From Myxococcus llanfairpwllgwyngyllgogerychwyrndrobwllllantysiliogogogochensis (GTDB lineage: Bacteria; Myxococcota; Myxococcia; Myxococcales; Myxococcaceae): a DNA stretch of 46,379 nt. Positions 42,573 through 46,379 of the stretch are shown piece after piece; within the stretch, counting starts at the first letter, position 1; the number at the start of each line of letters is the position of its first letter. The DNA lies in the NCBI RefSeq assembly GCF_006636215.1, contig NZ_VIFM01000069.1, positions 1-46,379 of the forward strand, in the 5' to 3' direction. A program made the translations under genes and the position numbers. A model generated the notes under the pieces. It searched no databases, was not told where the DNA came from, and saw nothing but the letters and a program-made list of their open reading frames with translations.

Positions 42573-45443
42573 ATGTCCCTCATCGCGCGTTTCCCGAAGA
42601 ACCTTGTGTCGGCCCTCCTCTTCCTTTCAGGAGGTACGGCACTGGTCTACGAGTTGGTCTGGTCCAAGTATCTCGGGAACGTCCTGGGCAACAGTGGGCA
42701 GGCGCACGCGGTGGTGCTCGCCACCTTCATGGGCGGCCTGGCGCTCGGTGCATCTGTCTTCGGGAGGACAGCGGACCGGGTGAAGAGCCCGCTGGCCTTG
42801 TACGGAGTGCTCGAGTTGGGCGTGGCGCTGTACGCGCTGGCCTTCCCGTACGTGCTGGATGCCCTGGGGGCCCTGTGGCTGGCCGTCGCGCCCGGCGTGC
42901 CGGAAGGGTGGCGGGTGGGGCCCCGGCTGCTGGTGGCGGCGGTGTCGCTGGTGGTGCCCACGCTGCTGATGGGCGGCACGTTGCCGGCGCTGGTGCGGCA
43001 CTTCGCGGACAGCCTCTCCGGGGTGCAGCGGGAGCTGGCGCGGCTGTACGCCGTCAACAGCCTGGGCGCGGCGCTGGGCGTCTTCATCGCGGGCACGAAG
43101 CTGGTGCCGGTGCTGGGCCTGTCCGCTTCCGCGAAGCTGGCCGCGGGGCTCAACCTGCTCCTGGCCGTCGCGGCGCTGCTGCTCGCGCGCAGGCATCCTC
43201 CCGCCCTGGCGCCGGGACAGGCCGCGCCAGTGTCCGAGAGCACGGCGAACCTGGCCTATCCCCGCGTGGCGGTGCGCGCGGCGCTGGTGGGCGTGGCGCT
43301 GTCGGGCTTCACGTCCATGCTGTACCAGGTGACGTGGATCCGGCTCTTGTCCATCGTCCTGGGCGCGTCCACGTACGCCTTCACGCTCATCCTCACCGCG
43401 TTCATCCTGGGCATCGGCCTGGGCAGCTTCTGGCTGATGACGCGCGCCCAGAAGTCGGACCCGCTGAAGCTGTACGGGCAGATGCAGGTGGCGCTGGTGG
43501 CCAGCCTCTGCGTGGCCCTGCCGCTGTACGTGCGGCTGCCGCACCTGTTCCGCTCGGCGCAGTGGATGATGACGCGCTCGGTGGACACCTGGCCATTGTT
43601 CCAGTTGTTGACGTTTGGCTTCTGCTGCCTCGTCCTGCTGGTGCCCACGTTCTTCATGGGCGCGGCCTTCCCGGCGGCGGCGCGCGTGGCCACGGCGAAG
43701 GTGTCCGAGGTCGGCCGTGAGCTGGGCGGCGTGTACCTGTGGAACACGGTGGGCACGATTACGGGCTCCGCGCTGGGCGGCCTGGTGCTGATGCCGTGGT
43801 GGGGCATGGAGGGCAACTTCGTGGCGGGCGTGGTGGCGAACCTCGCCGCCGCCGCGCTGGCTTTCCACGCGCTGCCGGGCCGTCCCTCAAGCCCCGTGCG
43901 AGCGCTGTGGCCGGTGGGCGCCGTGGCCTTGCTGGCGGCGGTGGTGCTGGGCGGCATGAGCGGCTGGTCCGTCCGGCTGTCGGGCATCGCCTCCATCCGC
44001 TCCCACCAGAAGCCCCCGGAGAGCTACGCGAAGCTGGTGGAGGAGACGGAGAAGAACATCCACCCCATCTTCTACCGCGACGACACCTTCGCCACGGTGA
44101 TGGTGGCCGACTACCCGCAGGACCACCTGCGCTTCATGAAGCTCAACGGCAAGATTGACGCCTCCAACGGCAGCGACGTGGAGACGCAGGTGATTGCCGG
44201 ACACCTGGGCGCGCTGCTGCACCCGCGCGAGCCCAAGAATGTGCTCCTCGTGGGCGCGGGGGCGGCGATTACCGCGGGCAGCGTGCTGGCGCATCCGGTG
44301 GAGCGGCTGGACATGGTGGAGATTGCTCCTGCGGTCATCGACGCCGCGCGCCTGTTCAAGGAGGACAACCGCAACGCGGTGGATGACCCCCGCACGCGCG
44401 TCCACATCGACGACGCGAAGACGTTCATGGCGCTGGCCGAGCGCAAGTACGACCTGGTGGTGAGCGTGCCCTCCAACCCATGGGTGGCGGGCGTGTCAGG
44501 CCTCTTCACGCGGGACTTCTTCCAGACGGTGGACCGCCACCTCGCGGATGACGGCGTGCTGGTGCAGTGGATCCACACCTACGAGAGCAACGACGAACTC
44601 ATCCGGCTGGTGGTCCGCACGCTGCGCGACACCTTCCCGCATGCCACGACGTGGCTGGGGCCGCATGACCTGGTGCTCGTGGCCAGCCGCAAGCCGCTGG
44701 CCTTCGACGCGGAGCGCCTGGCCCAGCGGATGGCGGTGCCGGAGGTTCGCGCGGACATGGGGCGCGTGGGGCTGACGGACGTCTTCGCGCTCCTGTCCAA
44801 GCAGGTGCACAGCGAGGACGGGCAGCTCGCCTTCGCGGGTCCGGGCCCCATCAACACGGATGACCACAACCTGCTGGAGTACGCCTCGCCCATCGCGTTC
44901 TTCGTCGCGAACATCGACGTGCGCGTGAAGGACGAGCGCCGCTCTCCCGAAGGCGGCTCGCGGCTGTTCCTGGAGGACTACCTGCGCCAGCACCCGCCCA
45001 CGGCCGAGGAGGCCGCGCGGCTGTACCGCAACATGGAGCGCTACCACGCGGCGAATGATCCACTGGTGCGCGGCGTGGCCACGCTGTGGCGCTCGGTGGC
45101 GCCCGACAGCCGCGAGGCGACGGTGGCGCTGGGCAAGGCCGCCCTGGCCCAGAAGGATTTGACGCTGGCTGCTTCCCTCCTGGAGCCGGAGGTGGCGAAG
45201 GGCGGGCGTGAGCCGGAGCTGGTCGCCGCCTACCTGAAGCTCGTCGCCGAGCGGGCCTGGGCGACCCGGACGGTGTGGACCCCCGTGGACGCGGCCCCCG
45301 CGCTGGCGCTGGGCCGGCAGGTGGCCTCCGAGTTCCCCGCTGACGCGGAACTCGCACGCGCCGTGCGAAACCTGTGCGATGCTCTCCCCGCCTCGGCGTG
45401 CGCCCCCTCGAAGACGCCTGTCGCAGCCCCGGTTGGCCCCTGA
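42573..45443 (+). CDS. Polytopic spermidine-synthase-like fusion protein
   Basis: 956 residues from ATG 42573. Residues 1-470 have about twelve hydrophobic segments in two similar halves (LVSALLFLSGGTALVYELVW and later ALVGVALSGFTSMLYQVTWI), an MFS-like bundle. Residues about 480-730 form a spermidine-synthase/SAM-type Rossmann domain: VLLVGAGAAITAGSVLAHPV, MVEIAPAVID, then VSVPSNPWVAGVSGLFT. The last 200 residues are helical, perhaps TPR-like. The family is common in bacteria but its reaction is unsettled; an aminopropyl or methyl transfer near the membrane is likely. Divergent from mrpA with only 45 bases between. No Shine-Dalgarno visible. Confidence 0.88.
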   Translation: MSLIARFPKNLVSALLFLSGGTALVYELVWSKYLGNVLGNSGQAHAVVLATFMGGLALGASVFGRTADRVKSPLALYGVLELGVALYALAFPYVLDALGALWLAVAPGVPEGWRVGPRLLVAAVSLVVPTLLMGGTLPALVRHFADSLSGVQRELARLYAVNSLGAALGVFIAGTKLVPVLGLSASAKLAAGLNLLLAVAALLLARRHPPALAPGQAAPVSESTANLAYPRVAVRAALVGVALSGFTSMLYQVTWIRLLSIVLGASTYAFTLILTAFILGIGLGSFWLMTRAQKSDPLKLYGQMQVALVASLCVALPLYVRLPHLFRSAQWMMTRSVDTWPLFQLLTFGFCCLVLLVPTFFMGAAFPAAARVATAKVSEVGRELGGVYLWNTVGTITGSALGGLVLMPWWGMEGNFVAGVVANLAAAALAFHALPGRPSSPVRALWPVGAVALLAAVVLGGMSGWSVRLSGIASIRSHQKPPESYAKLVEETEKNIHPIFYRDDTFATVMVADYPQDHLRFMKLNGKIDASNGSDVETQVIAGHLGALLHPREPKNVLLVGAGAAITAGSVLAHPVERLDMVEIAPAVIDAARLFKEDNRNAVDDPRTRVHIDDAKTFMALAERKYDLVVSVPSNPWVAGVSGLFTRDFFQTVDRHLADDGVLVQWIHTYESNDELIRLVVRTLRDTFPHATTWLGPHDLVLVASRKPLAFDAERLAQRMAVPEVRADMGRVGLTDVFALLSKQVHSEDGQLAFAGPGPINTDDHNLLEYASPIAFFVANIDVRVKDERRSPEGGSRLFLEDYLRQHPPTAEEAARLYRNMERYHAANDPLVRGVATLWRSVAPDSREATVALGKAALAQKDLTLAASLLEPEVAKGGREPELVAAYLKLVAERAWATRTVWTPVDAAPALALGRQVASEFPADAELARAVRNLCDALPASACAPSKTPVAAPVGP

Positions 45444-45608
45444 GCGGCCTTCCAGTCTCTGAGAAAAAGAGCTATCCGCCGGGAATTACAGGGGATTGGC
45501 CCCATCCTCCCGATGACGGATGGAGGTGCAGGTGGGATCTCCCGTACTGTGCTTTTCAACCCCGAGTAACAGGGTGTCTTTCCCGTTCTGAACCCCAGGA
45601 GACTTCCC

Positions 45609-45866
45609 ATGAAGGCGATCTCGAAGAAGAACCAGCTCCGCAAGGCTCGTGGTCAGGGCATGACCGAGTACATCATCATCGTTGCCCTCATCGCGATCGC
45701 CGCCATCGGCGTTGTGACGCTGTTCGGCGACAACATTCGCAAGCTGTTCGGCGCCTCCGCGGCGGCCCTGGCGGGTAACTCCAACGTCGCCAACGACGGC
45801 CAGAGCTCCAACGTCGCCCTGAACAAGAAGACCATGAAGAGCTTCGGCGAGAACAACGCCTACTAA
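45609..45866 (+). CDS. Flp/Tad-type pilin
   Basis: 85 residues. The Flp prepilin cleavage motif is clear: Gly followed by QGMTEY (G-x4-E-Y), then hydrophobic IIIVALIAIAAIGVVTLFG. A short positive leader (MKAISKKNQLRKARG) precedes it. The mature part ends in a polar, Asn/Ser-rich tail longer than that of classic 50-residue Flp pilins. It would be processed by a Tad-type prepilin peptidase and assembled into a thin pilus. No tad genes are in the window. Ribosome site CAGGAG lies 8-10 bases before the ATG. Confidence 0.87.
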   Translation: MKAISKKNQLRKARGQGMTEYIIIVALIAIAAIGVVTLFGDNIRKLFGASAAALAGNSNVANDGQSSNVALNKKTMKSFGENNAY

Positions 45867-45883
45867 GCTTTCGTGTCTTGGAT

Positions 45884-45903
45884 GCATCGCCTTACGGCGG
45901 TGC
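45884..45903 (+). terminator. Hairpin after the pilin gene
   Basis: GCATCGCC (45884-45891) pairs with GGCGGTGC (45896-45903), one G-T pair, loop TTAC, 18 bases after the stop. Confidence 0.5.
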
Positions 45904-46019
45904 CTCTACTCACGTGGCGGGTGTCCTCTTCATCGAGGGCCCCGCCATGTTTCTTTGTGCGCTCGTGCTCGGCGGCAGGGCAGGTGGCCGGGGCGCGGCG
46001 CGAAGTCCAGGATGCCCCC

Positions 46020-46379
46020 GTGACCGAGCCCACCTCCGCGGACCTCTTGCTGCTGCGTCGCCGGGTGGTGCTGTACCGGGTGCTGTCGCTGGTGCTGACG
46101 GTGTCCTTGCTGGGCGTGTTGTTCGCCGTGAAGCGGGCGATGACGGTGCCCGAGGACCCGGAGGTCGAGGTCTTCGACGTGCCCGCCGTCTTCGAGTCGC
46201 TGGCGAAGAAGAACCCCGACGCGGCGGACATCTCCGACACCTTCTTCTTCTCGGACAGCGCCACGGTGCATCTGCACGTCATGGGGCGCGGGCAGGCGTG
46301 TCCGCTGCACATCCACCGCCGGACGCATGAGGCCACCGTCATCGTCGCGGGGCAGGCGGAGGTGCATCAAATCTGGGGG
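46020..46379 (+). CDS. Membrane-anchored cupin-domain protein, 5' part only
   Basis: The frame from GTG 46020 is open to the window end (120 residues). It has a hydrophobic span at about residues 16-38 (VLYRVLSLVLTVSLLGVLF), then a soluble part in which ATVHLHVMGRGQACPLHIHR and EATVIVAGQAEVHQIWG fit the first half of a cupin barrel, with His residues in the HIH position. The start is uncertain; an upstream ATG at 45947 is in another frame. The 3' end lies outside the window. Confidence 0.6.
   Translation, partial: MTEPTSADLLLLRRRVVLYRVLSLVLTVSLLGVLFAVKRAMTVPEDPEVEVFDVPAVFESLAKKNPDAADISDTFFFSDSATVHLHVMGRGQACPLHIHRRTHEATVIVAGQAEVHQIWG

Overview
The window is high-GC DNA with dense, often translationally coupled genes, many lipoproteins with DAG-type or Cys-rich linkers, and a locus that matches mrpA-mrpB-mrpC of Myxococcus in product order and sequence. 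I read it as a chromosomal segment of a fruiting myxobacterium of the Myxococcaceae (Myxococcus or a close relative such as Corallococcus). No tRNA, rRNA, CRISPR array, prophage or insertion sequence is visible.

Layout. 1-577 is the end of an AzlCD amino-acid exporter. 629-5063 is an accessory stretch: small lipoproteins, a ricin-type lectin gene, a decayed serine-hydrolase tail and a LuxR-type regulator. 5130-6632 is an NtrC-type response regulator. 6852-17773 is a Pal/OmpA-like lipoprotein followed by a complete chemosensory operon (two CheW-like proteins, two polytopic MCPs, a CheA-receiver hybrid, CheB and CheR with a TPR tail). 17857-19844 continues in the same direction with a YbgF/CpoB-like lipoprotein and a periplasmic metallophosphatase-fold protein. 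19954-21326 holds rpmE and a DpnA-like adenine methyltransferase. 21357-26877 holds an M1 aminopeptidase and a fadN-fadA beta-oxidation operon. 26981-31250 holds a membrane MutS-like ATPase and a dgcN-dgcA pair. 31459-38901 holds a VWA protein, a lipoprotein phosphoesterase, a barrel-like protein, a membrane sulfatase, a LysR regulator and an aromatic amino acid hydroxylase. 39077-42527 is mrpCBA. 42573 to the end holds a polytopic spermidine-synthase-like protein, a Flp-type pilin and a truncated cupin protein.

The most notable observation is at 18699-19844. The metallophosphatase-fold gene is open end to end except for one in-frame TGA (18828-18830). It sits in a Pro-Cys-Gly-X...Gly-Gly-Leu-Ala-Arg-Arg motif where I recall relatives having Cys. 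A perfect 6-bp hairpin with loop GGTCTG starts 12 nt after the TGA, as expected for a bacterial SECIS element. I interpret the gene as an intact selenoprotein gene that ordinary gene calling would truncate or call a pseudogene.

How the parts fit. The chemosensory operon is bracketed by two Tol-Pal-like envelope lipoproteins and has its receiver fused to CheA, so it is probably an alternative-function pathway tied to the envelope rather than a classical motility system. The mrp locus shows a near-consensus sigma-54 promoter and paired inverted repeats upstream of mrpC, which fits MrpB (an NtrC-type activator) driving MrpC, a master regulator of development. Convergent gene pairs are commonly separated by strong GC-rich hairpins that act as terminator candidates.
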